Below the pieces are notes generated by a model, which saw nothing but the letters and a program-made list of their open reading frames with translations, searched no databases and was not told the DNA's origin. This document shows, one piece after another, positions 31,740 to 40,604 of a stretch of 64,000 bases of DNA. Source of the stretch: Methyloradius palustris (GTDB taxonomy: Bacteria > Pseudomonadota > Gammaproteobacteria > Burkholderiales > Methylophilaceae); contig NZ_AP024110.1 of assembly GCF_019703875.1 (NCBI RefSeq), forward strand, positions 2,736,414 through 2,800,413, read 5' to 3'. Made by a program: the position numbers and the translations under genes. Positions within the stretch are counted from its first letter, which is position 1. Each line of letters starts with the position of its first letter.

Positions 31740-33029
31740 TTAACGCGGATCGCGGAATACGCGGTCACTAAAACGCAACATTGGCGATATCAGATAAGAA
31801 AGCACCGTACGCTTACCCACCACGACATCAGCGGTGACTGACATACCAGGTGAAATCGGCCCAGCTGCCTTTCCCATCTTTACCTGTCTTACACTGCCAG
31901 CATCAATACGTACGCGGTAATAGCGGCTCTGCTGTTCATCAGTCAAAGTATCTGCACTCACTTCAGTGACTGTGCCCGGTAACGCGCCATAGGTTGCATA
32001 ATCAAACGCGCTAATACGCACGCGCGCTGGCAATCCACTACGCAAATTGGCACGGTCATCTGGCCGTGCACGAGTTTCTACCACTATGCGCTCGTCCTCA
32101 GGGGTGATCTCCATCAATGGCTCACCCGGCCTGATCACGCCACCCACTGTTGAAAACATCATGCGGTTCACAAAACCATCTACTGGCGCACGCACGATAT
32201 TGCGCTGCAATTTGTCCTCATTGGTTTCAAAATCCAGATTGGATTTTTCCAGTTCCAATCTTACTTGCGTCAAATCCGAACTAGCGTCAGAACGAAAATG
32301 CGCCCATAGCTCACTGACTTTTGATTCTGTTTCCGCCTGCGCAGCACGCAAGCGCGGTAATGATGTTTGCAACTCGTTAAACTGAGACTCCATGCGCTGC
32401 AAACGACTTTGCGTATCTAACATTTCCATTTTTGAAGCAGCGCCATTCTTGTTCAAACCTTCAATTAGGCGGAATTGCTGACGCGCTAACTCCAGCTCAC
32501 CTGTCAAATTGCGCAATCTGGCTTCTGTTTCAGCGATCTCACCGCGCTTTTGCGCACTTTGATCACGCAATACCCGTGTTTCTTCATTGTTATGTGATAA
32601 ACGGGCTTGAAAAGCGGCTGTTTCAGCCTGCTTCACACCACTATCAATTAAATCATCAGGAAAATTAATACTACTTTTTCCAGCTGCTTCAGTCAGCAAA
32701 CGTGCCTCGCGACCCCGCAACGAGTCTCGTTTGTTACGATCCTGACCAAGGTCAGATCGCGCTCTGATGTCAGACAACTCAACCAATGGCTGGCCTGCTT
32801 TCACTGTTTCGCCTTCTTGTACCAAAATAGTACTGACGATACCGCCTTCTAAATGCTGCACAATCTGCGACTTACCTGCGGGAATTACCCTGCCAGTAGT
32901 TCGCACAATGACATCTATCTTTGCCAGAGATGCCCAAATGAGCAAGAGCAACAAACTCATTGCTGTAATTAGCACAAACGCCCGTTGTGGCGTCATATCT
33001 GACCAAATCTTTTGTAACTTACTCAACAT
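31740..33029 (-). CDS. HlyD-family membrane fusion protein of the type I system
   Basis: The 429-residue periplasmic adaptor has one N-terminal helix (~17-38) and a lipoyl-like half-motif (VIPAGKSQIVQHLEGGIV). A long coiled-coil hairpin spans ~110-265, and the second lipoyl/beta-barrel region contains IVRAPVDGFVNRMMFSTVGGVI. The C-terminal domain GMSVTADVVVGKRTVLSYLISP is typical of HlyD/LapC proteins in type I secretion. It should bridge the ABC exporter to the TolC-like channel. It sits between the MotB-like and MotA-like genes (gaps of 21 and 91 bp), so the exporter and the proton channel are encoded as interleaved partners. Confidence 0.9.
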   Translation of the reverse strand: MLSKLQKIWSDMTPQRAFVLITAMSLLLLLIWASLAKIDVIVRTTGRVIPAGKSQIVQHLEGGIVSTILVQEGETVKAGQPLVELSDIRARSDLGQDRNKRDSLRGREARLLTEAAGKSSINFPDDLIDSGVKQAETAAFQARLSHNNEETRVLRDQSAQKRGEIAETEARLRNLTGELELARQQFRLIEGLNKNGAASKMEMLDTQSRLQRMESQFNELQTSLPRLRAAQAETESKVSELWAHFRSDASSDLTQVRLELEKSNLDFETNEDKLQRNIVRAPVDGFVNRMMFSTVGGVIRPGEPLMEITPEDERIVVETRARPDDRANLRSGLPARVRISAFDYATYGALPGTVTEVSADTLTDEQQSRYYRVRIDAGSVRQVKMGKAAGPISPGMSVTADVVVGKRTVLSYLISPMLRFSDRVFRDPR

Positions 33030-33050
33030 TGACTACACATCTCAACAAGA

Positions 33051-33779
33051 TCATGGTGTGCCAGCAGGGCTTACCAAGACTAGCGAGCTGTCAGAGGTTG
33101 CAACCCCTTCTTTTACCGATACTTCAATACGGTCGGCAGGCAACTTCATCTCGATCAGTAAATTACGCACCGCCATTGCTCGGTAATAGCCCAATCTTTT
33201 TGCCTCGGTGAAGCCAGGCGGTACATTGACTTCAAGCTTGGCGCCACCGCTGGCAACGATGCTGGCAATAGGCCCACGTAATTTTTGCCCTTCTTCGTCA
33301 GATAAAGTGACCGCGTCATCATTAAAATCAACCACCAGACCACCTGTGATTTTGTCGATAGCAGACACTGGCTCATCTGAACGTACTGAGCCTTTTACGA
33401 CCTTGTGCGGGCCACGTTTGCCAGGTGCTGTGTCTTGCTGAAGCGCAGCTAGCTCCTCTTGCAAACGCTGGGCGTCATGTTCTTTATCTTTAAGGTCGGC
33501 GACTTGTTGCAGCAACGCATCTACCTGCTTTTGTAGCTTGGCAGCATCAGGCGTGGTCACTGGTGTTTGTGGCGTCTCCGCTGGTTTTTGTTGCTCAGCT
33601 TGTGGTGTTGGCGAAGGCGGCACTTTGCTGCGACGGCCTAATTCCATCGCAAAAATAAATACAGCTACGGTCATAATGACGACGACAAATAGTAGATTCA
33701 GCACCAGATTGGTGACTGCATCTACATAGCCAGGCCAGAAAATATCCGCGCCGCCGTCGTTATCGCTATCAATATTCAT
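33051..33779 (-). CDS. MotB/TolR-like stator protein (SiiA-like)
   Basis: The 242-residue protein has one N-terminal transmembrane helix (~24-44). It is preceded by the motif WPGYVDAVTNL, in which D20 matches the proton-carrying aspartate of MotB, TolR and SiiA. A Pro-rich linker and coiled coil (~80-115) follow. The C-terminal region (~145-235) ends with an OmpA-like signature RAMAVRNLLIEMKLPADRIEV, suggesting a degenerate peptidoglycan-binding domain. A CAGGAG Shine-Dalgarno supports the ATG. It is 12 bp downstream of the TolC-like gene. SiiA of SPI-4 (about 210 residues) has the same layout, and I infer the same role: channel partner of the MotA-like protein. Confidence 0.78.
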   Translation of the reverse strand: MNIDSDNDGGADIFWPGYVDAVTNLVLNLLFVVVIMTVAVFIFAMELGRRSKVPPSPTPQAEQQKPAETPQTPVTTPDAAKLQKQVDALLQQVADLKDKEHDAQRLQEELAALQQDTAPGKRGPHKVVKGSVRSDEPVSAIDKITGGLVVDFNDDAVTLSDEEGQKLRGPIASIVASGGAKLEVNVPPGFTEAKRLGYYRAMAVRNLLIEMKLPADRIEVSVKEGVATSDSSLVLVSPAGTP

Positions 33780-33791
33780 CGTGGCTCCTGA

Positions 33792-35831
33792 CTATGGCCT
33801 GATCGTAGAAACGGGAACAGGGACTTCTAAAGGCGCTAATGGCGTTACTGCAGCTTCGTCTGATTCCGCAGATTTAGCAGGTGGGGCTGAATAAGAAGGG
33901 TTAGCACCTTGACTCTTAATTTCGCTTGGTTGTGCATCATTCGGTAAGCTTGGAGTAGTCGGCATGACCTCTAAACCTGAGCTGTTAACCGCCGTTGCCT
34001 GACCCAGCAAACGGCTGATTTGTGACAGCGCATCTATTTCTTGGGAGTGTAAAGTGACTAAACGTGTTCTGGCTTGATATTGGCGGTCATACACATCAAG
34101 CAAATCAAGCAAAGATTGATTACCTGCGAACATTTTTTCAGACATTGAAGTCACAGCCGAAGAAATCGCATTCAACTCGCGATAACCTGAAACCAGCTGC
34201 TCACGGGTAGCATCGAGCGTGGCATATTGCGAAATCATCGATTGCGTAATGCGACGCTGAATATCATCCAGGCGATATTTCACTTCATCCAGACGCGCCT
34301 TTTTTTCATTGGTCAGGTAGTAATCACCAGAGCCATTGAGCAGATTCCAGTTCATCACCACCATAGCGCGCGTATCTTCTTGCAGCCCTGCTGGCCCACC
34401 AGCGTTATTGGTCGTCAGCTTAGACAACTCAATATCAAAACGTGGGCCAAATTTAGCGCGCGCCACATTCTGGTCTAGCTCCGCCGCTTTTAACTCTGCC
34501 CGCAATGAGCCGATATCCGGGCTGTTTTCCATGGCGATTTTAATGGCTTCGCCCACAGTATTGGGTATCACGCCCATATCAGTGCGGTCTGGCAAGCGAA
34601 TCTGCTCAGGAGCAATATTGGTTAGACGCAAAAACTCAACACTAGCGGCTGCATGTGCTGACTCTTGTTGTGATCTTGCCGCACGAGCTTGCAGGGTACG
34701 CGCCAATACACGTTGACGGTCTGAACCACTGGATGCGCCAGCATTAGCGCGTTTATCTACATAATCAAACAACTGGTTGAGTTGCTTTTCATAGCCTAAA
34801 GAAAGGTCAGCAATCAAACGGCTGGAAGTTAACCCGAGATAGGCAGTTACTGTAGATAGCCAAGCATCGGCCTGACTGCCGCGCAGGCTTTCTGCACGCG
34901 AATTAATCACCTCTTTGCGGCGCTGCCAGTCATAAGTGCTCTGCAAATCCAGAATAGGCTGGCGTAGGGTAATGCTTTTATCGGTACGAATATGTGCCGA
35001 TTGATCAGCTGCTGCTCCTGTTAGCGGATCAATCACTGAAGAAGGTGAAGAAATTTCTCTGCCTCTGGCATAACGCACTGAAAGGTTAGGCAAGAGCAGG
35101 GCGCGTGCCTGGTTTGATTGCGCGTCAGCCTGGCCCAAACGCTGATTTGCTATGTTGACATCACGGCTGAACACCACTGCAGCATTAGTAGCGCCAGGCA
35201 AATCAATCGCATTGACCACGCCAGCAGGTGGGGCATCTGTCGCATTTTCGCTGTTGTTCAAGTATTCATTGTGCATCTGGCTTGTAACAGCCACGGGGAT
35301 CAAACTCACGCCAAATAGCTTGGCTAAGCTTAAATCTTTAACTTCATACACTGAATCAGTTTGCGTGGAGAGGCTGGTATCGAGTGGCTGCAAACCAATC
35401 GGTGCCAATTGTTTTTTTGCTTGCTCTGGAGGCAAGCTGGTATCGAGTGGTGCTGACTTTGTAGTGGCAACTGGATTGGCAGCCGCTGGCTCAGGTGCTT
35501 TGATAGGGGTAGGATCTAGAATCAATTGCGGGGCAGGCAGTTGCTGCATACTTTGTGCCGTGGCTTTTACTGCCTCACTTGCTGCGTTTGCGGCTGCATT
35601 GGCCGCACTGGCCGCCGCACTTGCGGCAACGGCTGCAGCATTAGCGGCTTCCACAGCCGCATGCGCCGCATTTGATGCTGCTTGCAAGGAACTCATCTGG
35701 TTTTGAGCAGCTGTCTGCTGAGGCGTGCTAGCAGGCTTACTGACTTCTACCGCATCAGCAGCCCATACTCCAGGCGCTACTAACATCGGCCACATACATT
35801 CTAGGATTAGACGTTTCTTTTTACTTAACAC
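33792..35831 (-). CDS. TolC-family outer-membrane channel with Ala-rich N-terminal extension
   Basis: The 679-residue protein begins with a GTG at 35831 and a signal peptide ending near residue 25 (VWAADA). Residues ~48-93 form an alanine-rich, probably helical segment, and ~94-200 a Pro-rich linker. The remaining ~470 residues carry the TolC/OEP duplicated helical domains, with motifs such as QARALLLPNLSVRYARGRE and NQSLLDLLDVYDRQYQARTRLV. It should be the outer-membrane exit duct of the type I system and is the first gene of the operon. The N-terminal extension is absent from ordinary TolC (about 470 mature residues) and may contact the cargo or peptidoglycan. Confidence 0.87.
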   Translation of the reverse strand: MLSKKKRLILECMWPMLVAPGVWAADAVEVSKPASTPQQTAAQNQMSSLQAASNAAHAAVEAANAAAVAASAAASAANAAANAASEAVKATAQSMQQLPAPQLILDPTPIKAPEPAAANPVATTKSAPLDTSLPPEQAKKQLAPIGLQPLDTSLSTQTDSVYEVKDLSLAKLFGVSLIPVAVTSQMHNEYLNNSENATDAPPAGVVNAIDLPGATNAAVVFSRDVNIANQRLGQADAQSNQARALLLPNLSVRYARGREISSPSSVIDPLTGAAADQSAHIRTDKSITLRQPILDLQSTYDWQRRKEVINSRAESLRGSQADAWLSTVTAYLGLTSSRLIADLSLGYEKQLNQLFDYVDKRANAGASSGSDRQRVLARTLQARAARSQQESAHAAASVEFLRLTNIAPEQIRLPDRTDMGVIPNTVGEAIKIAMENSPDIGSLRAELKAAELDQNVARAKFGPRFDIELSKLTTNNAGGPAGLQEDTRAMVVMNWNLLNGSGDYYLTNEKKARLDEVKYRLDDIQRRITQSMISQYATLDATREQLVSGYRELNAISSAVTSMSEKMFAGNQSLLDLLDVYDRQYQARTRLVTLHSQEIDALSQISRLLGQATAVNSSGLEVMPTTPSLPNDAQPSEIKSQGANPSYSAPPAKSAESDEAAVTPLAPLEVPVPVSTIRP

Positions 35832-35990
35832 ATTAAACTTTCGCGAAATTTAGTATGGGCTTGCATACGCCTATGTTCTGTAAACCATCGTTTTTACTTT
35901 AAGCAATTACTACGCCAGTTACATCTTATTAGATAATTTCGTTAATTATCAATGCAATACTTCTAATACCTTATATCAAGAATTAGGATT

Positions 35991-36019
35991 ATTCCATAAA
36001 TAGCCAGCATTCATGTCAA
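35991..36019 (-). promoter_or_regulatory. Candidate promoter of the type I secretion operon
   Basis: On the minus strand TTGACA (36019-36014) is followed after 17 bp by TGGAAT (35996-35991, 4/6). It would start a transcript about 150 nt before the TolC-like gene. The 224 bp gap 35832-36055 is AT-rich, leaving room for regulatory sites. Confidence 0.4.
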
Positions 36020-36055
36020 TCCCTCGACAAATAACAATCATGCTTGCGTATATGC

Positions 36056-36793
36056 TTAACGCAAAGTACGCCCAAACAGCTGTGTAGCAAGCTGATAACC
36101 AGTCATGGCAATCTGTGGATCATAACGCTCGCCTTCATCACGCATGAAAGCATGCTGGGCATTGAATTCATGCCAAGTGAATTTGAGGCCTTGCTCAGTC
36201 AGCTTTTGATAAACCTTGAGGCGACCTTCGGTTGGGATGTGGTTATCCTGTTTGCCCCAGATCATCATCAATTCACCAGTGATGTCATTTAAGCGCTCCA
36301 TGCTGTGCTGGCCAGCTTGATTGGGCATAGTGTTCAAGTGCAAGTCAGTCGCATAGAAACAGGCAGTAGCCTTGATTTCAGGCTGCAAAGCTGCGCGGAA
36401 CGCCAAATGACCACCAATACAGAAGCCCATTGCGCCCACGATGCCATTCGCCCATGGTTGCTGTTTTACCCAGGCAATCATGGCGGCGTTATCGCTATCG
36501 TAGCTTTCAACAGGTTTTGCAGCTTTGTCGGCATTCCCTTTGTCGCGGCCGTCGTCGTCGTATCCTAATACTGTGCCGATCGGGTTAAGCTCATGGAACA
36601 CTTCAGGCACTAGCACCGCATAACCATGTCCTGCCATGATCTTGGCTGCACGCTCTATTGGGCCAGTTTGTTGGAAAATCTCGGAGTAAAACAGAATGGT
36701 AGGAAACTTGCCTTCACCAGCAGGGCGGTGTAAATAAGTACGCATCGTGCCAGTTGGGGTTGGTAAATCGGCAATATGGCTTTGAATAATCAT
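36056..36793 (-). CDS. Dienelactone hydrolase family protein
   Basis: This 245-residue alpha/beta hydrolase has the nucleophile elbow GFCIGGHLAF (cysteine nucleophile, as in dienelactone hydrolases), the acid in WGKQDNHIP and the histidine in NAQHAFMRDEGERYDP. All three triad residues are present. No signal peptide is visible, so it is cytoplasmic. An AAGGAG Shine-Dalgarno precedes the ATG. It stands alone, divergent from the XoxF-like gene, with no aromatic-catabolism genes nearby. The substrate is unknown; the family includes carboxymethylenebutenolidase and general esterases. Confidence 0.85.
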   Translation of the reverse strand: MIIQSHIADLPTPTGTMRTYLHRPAGEGKFPTILFYSEIFQQTGPIERAAKIMAGHGYAVLVPEVFHELNPIGTVLGYDDDGRDKGNADKAAKPVESYDSDNAAMIAWVKQQPWANGIVGAMGFCIGGHLAFRAALQPEIKATACFYATDLHLNTMPNQAGQHSMERLNDITGELMMIWGKQDNHIPTEGRLKVYQKLTEQGLKFTWHEFNAQHAFMRDEGERYDPQIAMTGYQLATQLFGRTLR

Positions 36794-36914
36794 GCTTTAC
36801 TCCTTGGATTGGTCTTCAGACGCTCTTTATTGGTTGTTGTGCTAAGTGTTTTAATTTATACACTTTTAATCTTCCTGATTTTACAACGATTTTTGATTTT
36901 ACAGGTCGTATAAA

Positions 36915-38864
36915 ATGCTGGTAATTCAGCGTTATAGCAATAAAATCCAATCCTTTGCAGACATTTTCATTTCAATGACCCTACTAAAAAATCTAGTCGC
37001 TATATTTGCCATCACTCTATGCAGTATTTCACCGGTTAATGCTGCACCAGCAGACCATGCATCAGGCGACGCATTGCAACACTTGATGCAGGATGACCAG
37101 CAATGGGCTAGCCCGCGTAAAGACTATAGCAATCAAGGTTATAGCAAACTCAGCCAGATCAATCAGGATAATATCAATCGTCTGCATGTGGCATGGTCTT
37201 TTGCTACGGGAGTGACGCGCGGCCATGAAGGATCCCCCTTGGTGATCGGGAATATCATGTATGTGCACACACCGTTCCCCAATAATGTTTATGCGCTGGA
37301 TTTGAATAATAACCAAAAAATCCTGTGGTCATACTTTCCCAAACAAGAACCCCTTGTGCAGGCCATATTATGTTGCGATAGCGTGAATCGTGGTTTGAGC
37401 TACGGCGATGGCAAGATTTTTCTACAGCAGAACGATGGTGTATTGATTGCACTAGATGCCAATACTGGTGAAAAAGTCTGGCATGTCAAAGTGAATGACC
37501 CCAAAACAGGCGCCACCAACACCAACGCAACCTATGTATTTAAAGACAAAGTATTCACAGGCTGTAGCGGCGGTGAATTCGGCATCCGTTGTTTTATTGC
37601 TGCCTATAATATTCATGATGGCTCATTGGCGTGGAAAGCTTATAGCATGGGCTCTGATAGTGACGTACTGATAGGGGCTGATTTCAACCATGCAAACCCG
37701 CAATATAGCGCTTTATCTGCTTATGAAAATGTGAATGGTGGCAACAAAGAAAATGGCTCGTTCAAGGCATTTACTAAAGACCAGTTGAAATTCCCTGAAA
37801 CTGACCTTGGTATTAAAACCTGGCTTAAGCCACAAGCCGTCAAGCATGGCTGGGAAACAGGCGGCGGACCTGTTTGGGGCTGGTTTTCGTATGATCCAAA
37901 ACTCAATCTTGTTTATTACGGTACAGGCAACCCATCAGTCTGGAACGCTGACGTAAGGCCTGGTGACAACAAGTGGGCAATGACTATATTCGCCCGTGAT
38001 CTTGATACTGGCATAGCAAAGTGGGGCTACCAGCTCACGCCGCACGATGAGTGGGATTACGACAGCGTGAATGAAATCATCCTCTGGAATGCTGAAGGCA
38101 AACAGCTTGCCACGCATTTTGACCGCAACGGCTTTGGTTATACCTTTGACAGGCGCGATGGCACGCTGCTCGTTGCTGCAAAAATGCATCCTTTCGTTAA
38201 CTGGGCAACTAGCATTGACCTAGCTACTGGCATTCCGCAAAAAGATGGCCGCTATTCAACACATCAAGAAGTCAATGTGCAAGGCATCTGCCCGGCAGCA
38301 GTCGGTATTAAAGATGAACAGCCTGCCGCCTACTCGCAGCACACGAAACTGTTTTACGTACCGCTTAATCATTTATGCATGAATTATGAGTCTGTAGAAG
38401 CAAAATATGTATCTGGCCAGCCTTGGGTTGGTGCCAGCATCACCATGTATCCGGGTCCTGATGGCGTCATGGGTGGTTTGATGGCTTGGGATGGCCTGAA
38501 AGGTAAATCCATCTGGTACAACAAGGAAACCTTTTCTGTATGGGGCGGAGTGCTCGCTACCAGCGCAGACCTGATTTTCTATGGCACGCTAGACCGCTGG
38601 TTTAAAGCCGTAGATGCCAAGACTGGCAAATTACTATGGCAATCGCAAGTTGGCTCAGGAGTAGTAGGCAATGCCATGACTTACGCACATCATGGCAAAC
38701 AATATGTGGCGATATTATCTGGCATAGGTGGCTGGGCTGGGATTGCGCTTAATTTAGGCCTAACTGAAGAATCAGATGGGGCAGGCGCTGCTGGTGCCTA
38801 CAAGGCACTGGGTCAATATAATGCCGCGCCAGGTGGAGGGGCGCTCAATGTGTTTAGCCTTTAA
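36915..38864 (+). CDS. xoxF: PQQ methanol dehydrogenase, lanthanide-type (XoxF-like)
   Basis: The 649-residue periplasmic eight-bladed propeller quinoprotein oxidises methanol or similar alcohols. Hallmarks seen: vicinal cysteines C153-C154 (LCCDSVNRG), the metal-ligand glutamate in GGEFG, the asparagine in YYGTGNPSVWN, and DEWDYDS. In the last, D381 is the catalytic aspartate and D383, two residues on, is the extra aspartate diagnostic of lanthanide-dependent XoxF/ExaF enzymes. The signal peptide hydrophobic core starts near residue 24. The ATG at 36975 (codon 21) gives a more standard signal but lacks a Shine-Dalgarno, whereas 36915 has AGG nine bases upstream. No xoxG cytochrome or xoxJ gene is adjacent. 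It converges with the next gene with a 1 bp gap. Confidence 0.88.
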   Translation: MLVIQRYSNKIQSFADIFISMTLLKNLVAIFAITLCSISPVNAAPADHASGDALQHLMQDDQQWASPRKDYSNQGYSKLSQINQDNINRLHVAWSFATGVTRGHEGSPLVIGNIMYVHTPFPNNVYALDLNNNQKILWSYFPKQEPLVQAILCCDSVNRGLSYGDGKIFLQQNDGVLIALDANTGEKVWHVKVNDPKTGATNTNATYVFKDKVFTGCSGGEFGIRCFIAAYNIHDGSLAWKAYSMGSDSDVLIGADFNHANPQYSALSAYENVNGGNKENGSFKAFTKDQLKFPETDLGIKTWLKPQAVKHGWETGGGPVWGWFSYDPKLNLVYYGTGNPSVWNADVRPGDNKWAMTIFARDLDTGIAKWGYQLTPHDEWDYDSVNEIILWNAEGKQLATHFDRNGFGYTFDRRDGTLLVAAKMHPFVNWATSIDLATGIPQKDGRYSTHQEVNVQGICPAAVGIKDEQPAAYSQHTKLFYVPLNHLCMNYESVEAKYVSGQPWVGASITMYPGPDGVMGGLMAWDGLKGKSIWYNKETFSVWGGVLATSADLIFYGTLDRWFKAVDAKTGKLLWQSQVGSGVVGNAMTYAHHGKQYVAILSGIGGWAGIALNLGLTEESDGAGAAGAYKALGQYNAAPGGGALNVFSL

Positions 38865-38865
38865 T

Positions 38866-40530
38866 TTACTGACTTGCCAGATAAGCATGCAATGTTTGTA
38901 TTGCAGCTGACCCTTCTCCGACAGCAGCGGCGACCCGCTTCACCGATGCGCTTCTCACATCACCTACTGCAAAAATACCTGGGCGGCTGGTTTCAAGGAA
39001 ATATGGCGCTCTTTCTAGTGGCCAATCAGCATCTGCCGCATCATGGCCTGTCAGCACAAAGCCATTTTTATCCAGATGGATACAGTCTCCCAGCCAAGCA
39101 GTATTAGGCTCAGCACCAAGGAACAAGAAAACATGTGAGATTGGCACTTCTTCAACGCGGGCATTTTCATTCCATTTAATGCTGCTTAGATTTGTATCCC
39201 CAATCAATTCAATAATCTCGGTATTAACGTGAAGAGTGATATTCGGTGAAGCCTCAATTCGCTGGATGAGATAATGCGACATGCTGGCCGCCAGCCCAGA
39301 CCCCCTGACGATGATATGAACATGACTGGCATGCCCAGCCAGAAACACCGCTGCCTGACCCGCAGAGTTGCCACCGCCATTGACCACGACTTCCTGCTTT
39401 GAGCATATATTGGCCTCCATGAACGAAGCCCCGTAGTAAATGCCTCTACCTTCAAAATTCTCAATCCCATTCAGTAAAGGCTTGCGGTATCTAGCACCAG
39501 TAGCAATCACTACTGAGCGGGCTGTTATTTGCTCACCATTGTCCAGCAAGATTTCAAAAGCTTTCTCTACATTACATATCAAGCGCTTCACTTCTATCGG
39601 CACCGCGACTTCCGCACCGAATTTTCGTGCCTGTGAAATACCACGCCCAGCCAATGCCTGACCTGATATACCCGTTGGAAAACCAAAATAATTCTCGATC
39701 TTGGAACTGCTTCCTGCTTGGCCGCCTGGAGCTTTTGCATCTAGCACGATGACATTAAGGCCTTCAGATGCTGCATATACTGCAGAGGCCAAGCCTGCTG
39801 GCCCAGCACCCACCACGACAACATCATATTGTTTACCATCCAGACTATCGGGGCTTAAGCCGATAAGGTCTGCTAATTCACGAGTGGTTGGATTAACGAT
39901 GGCTTTGGACTGGGCATTAATAACAAAGGGAATATCTTCCACAGTCATGCCATATTTATCTAATAAGGTTTTAGCTTCTTCAGGATGACTGACCACATCA
40001 AAATAGGCCACAGGATGCGCATTGCGCGATAAAAACTCACGAAGCCTTAAAGTAGCCGCAGATGCTTGCGAGCCAATCAGCATGACCCCACCGTTTTCGT
40101 CAGCAATAAATGCGACTCGACGCAGAATAAACGCCCGCATGATAGTTTCGCTGAGATCAGCCTCACTGACTACCAAGGTTCTCAATGAGGATTCATTGAT
40201 GACGATGACTTCGCAGTCCTCAGCTACACAGCCTGTCGCTATTGCGGCACGGCCAGCGAGCGTGCCTACTTCACCCGTAAATACGCCTGGCCCATGTGAT
40301 GCAATGACATGCGGGCCTTTGTAACCATTGCGAATAATATCTATGCGACCCGAGAGAATCACATACATGCTGATATGCCGCTCACCTTCGGTAAAAAGCA
40401 CATCGCCAGCCTTGTATTGGCGTAACTCACCATAGTGCATCAATAGATTAAATTGAGCTTCGTTGAGTGTGGGGAATATCTGGTGGCGCCTGTTTTCAGC
40501 GATGGGGGGTAGTTTGATATCAGTGGCCAC
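38866..40530 (-). CDS. cNMP-binding / thioredoxin-reductase-like FAD oxidoreductase
   Basis: The 554-residue protein starts at a GTG after AGGAG. Residues ~10-140 are a cyclic-nucleotide-binding (CRP-type) domain, and ~150-230 look like a glutaredoxin-like fold without a CxxC. Residues ~235-554 are thioredoxin-reductase-like, with FAD motif GAGPAGLASAVYAA, NADPH motif GGGNSAGQAAVFLA and the C-terminal GDVRSASVKRVAAAVGEGSAA. The TrxB redox pair (CATC, between the NADPH and FAD domains) is replaced by YGAS, so it cannot act as a standard disulphide reductase. It is probably an NAD(P)H:acceptor oxidoreductase gated by a bound nucleotide or by membrane signals. No partner gene is obvious. Confidence 0.82.
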   Translation of the reverse strand: MATDIKLPPIAENRRHQIFPTLNEAQFNLLMHYGELRQYKAGDVLFTEGERHISMYVILSGRIDIIRNGYKGPHVIASHGPGVFTGEVGTLAGRAAIATGCVAEDCEVIVINESSLRTLVVSEADLSETIMRAFILRRVAFIADENGGVMLIGSQASAATLRLREFLSRNAHPVAYFDVVSHPEEAKTLLDKYGMTVEDIPFVINAQSKAIVNPTTRELADLIGLSPDSLDGKQYDVVVVGAGPAGLASAVYAASEGLNVIVLDAKAPGGQAGSSSKIENYFGFPTGISGQALAGRGISQARKFGAEVAVPIEVKRLICNVEKAFEILLDNGEQITARSVVIATGARYRKPLLNGIENFEGRGIYYGASFMEANICSKQEVVVNGGGNSAGQAAVFLAGHASHVHIIVRGSGLAASMSHYLIQRIEASPNITLHVNTEIIELIGDTNLSSIKWNENARVEEVPISHVFLFLGAEPNTAWLGDCIHLDKNGFVLTGHDAADADWPLERAPYFLETSRPGIFAVGDVRSASVKRVAAAVGEGSAAIQTLHAYLASQ

Positions 40531-40604
40531 GCTGTAGCTCCTAAGATTTTTATGACAAAGCTTTTAAGATTTGGAAATGCGCTGGCTATTCGCGCTTTAC
40601 CTGC

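Noticed and set aside
30299..33779. Zorya defence system (ZorAB)
   Set aside because: The stator proteins resemble ZorA/ZorB in general, but there are no ZorC/D/E-like effectors, and both genes are interleaved with type I secretion genes.
36915..36974. First 20 codons of the XoxF-like frame as certain coding sequence
   Set aside because: The signal peptide fits the ATG at 36975 better. The longer start is kept only because of its weak Shine-Dalgarno, and the true start is left open.
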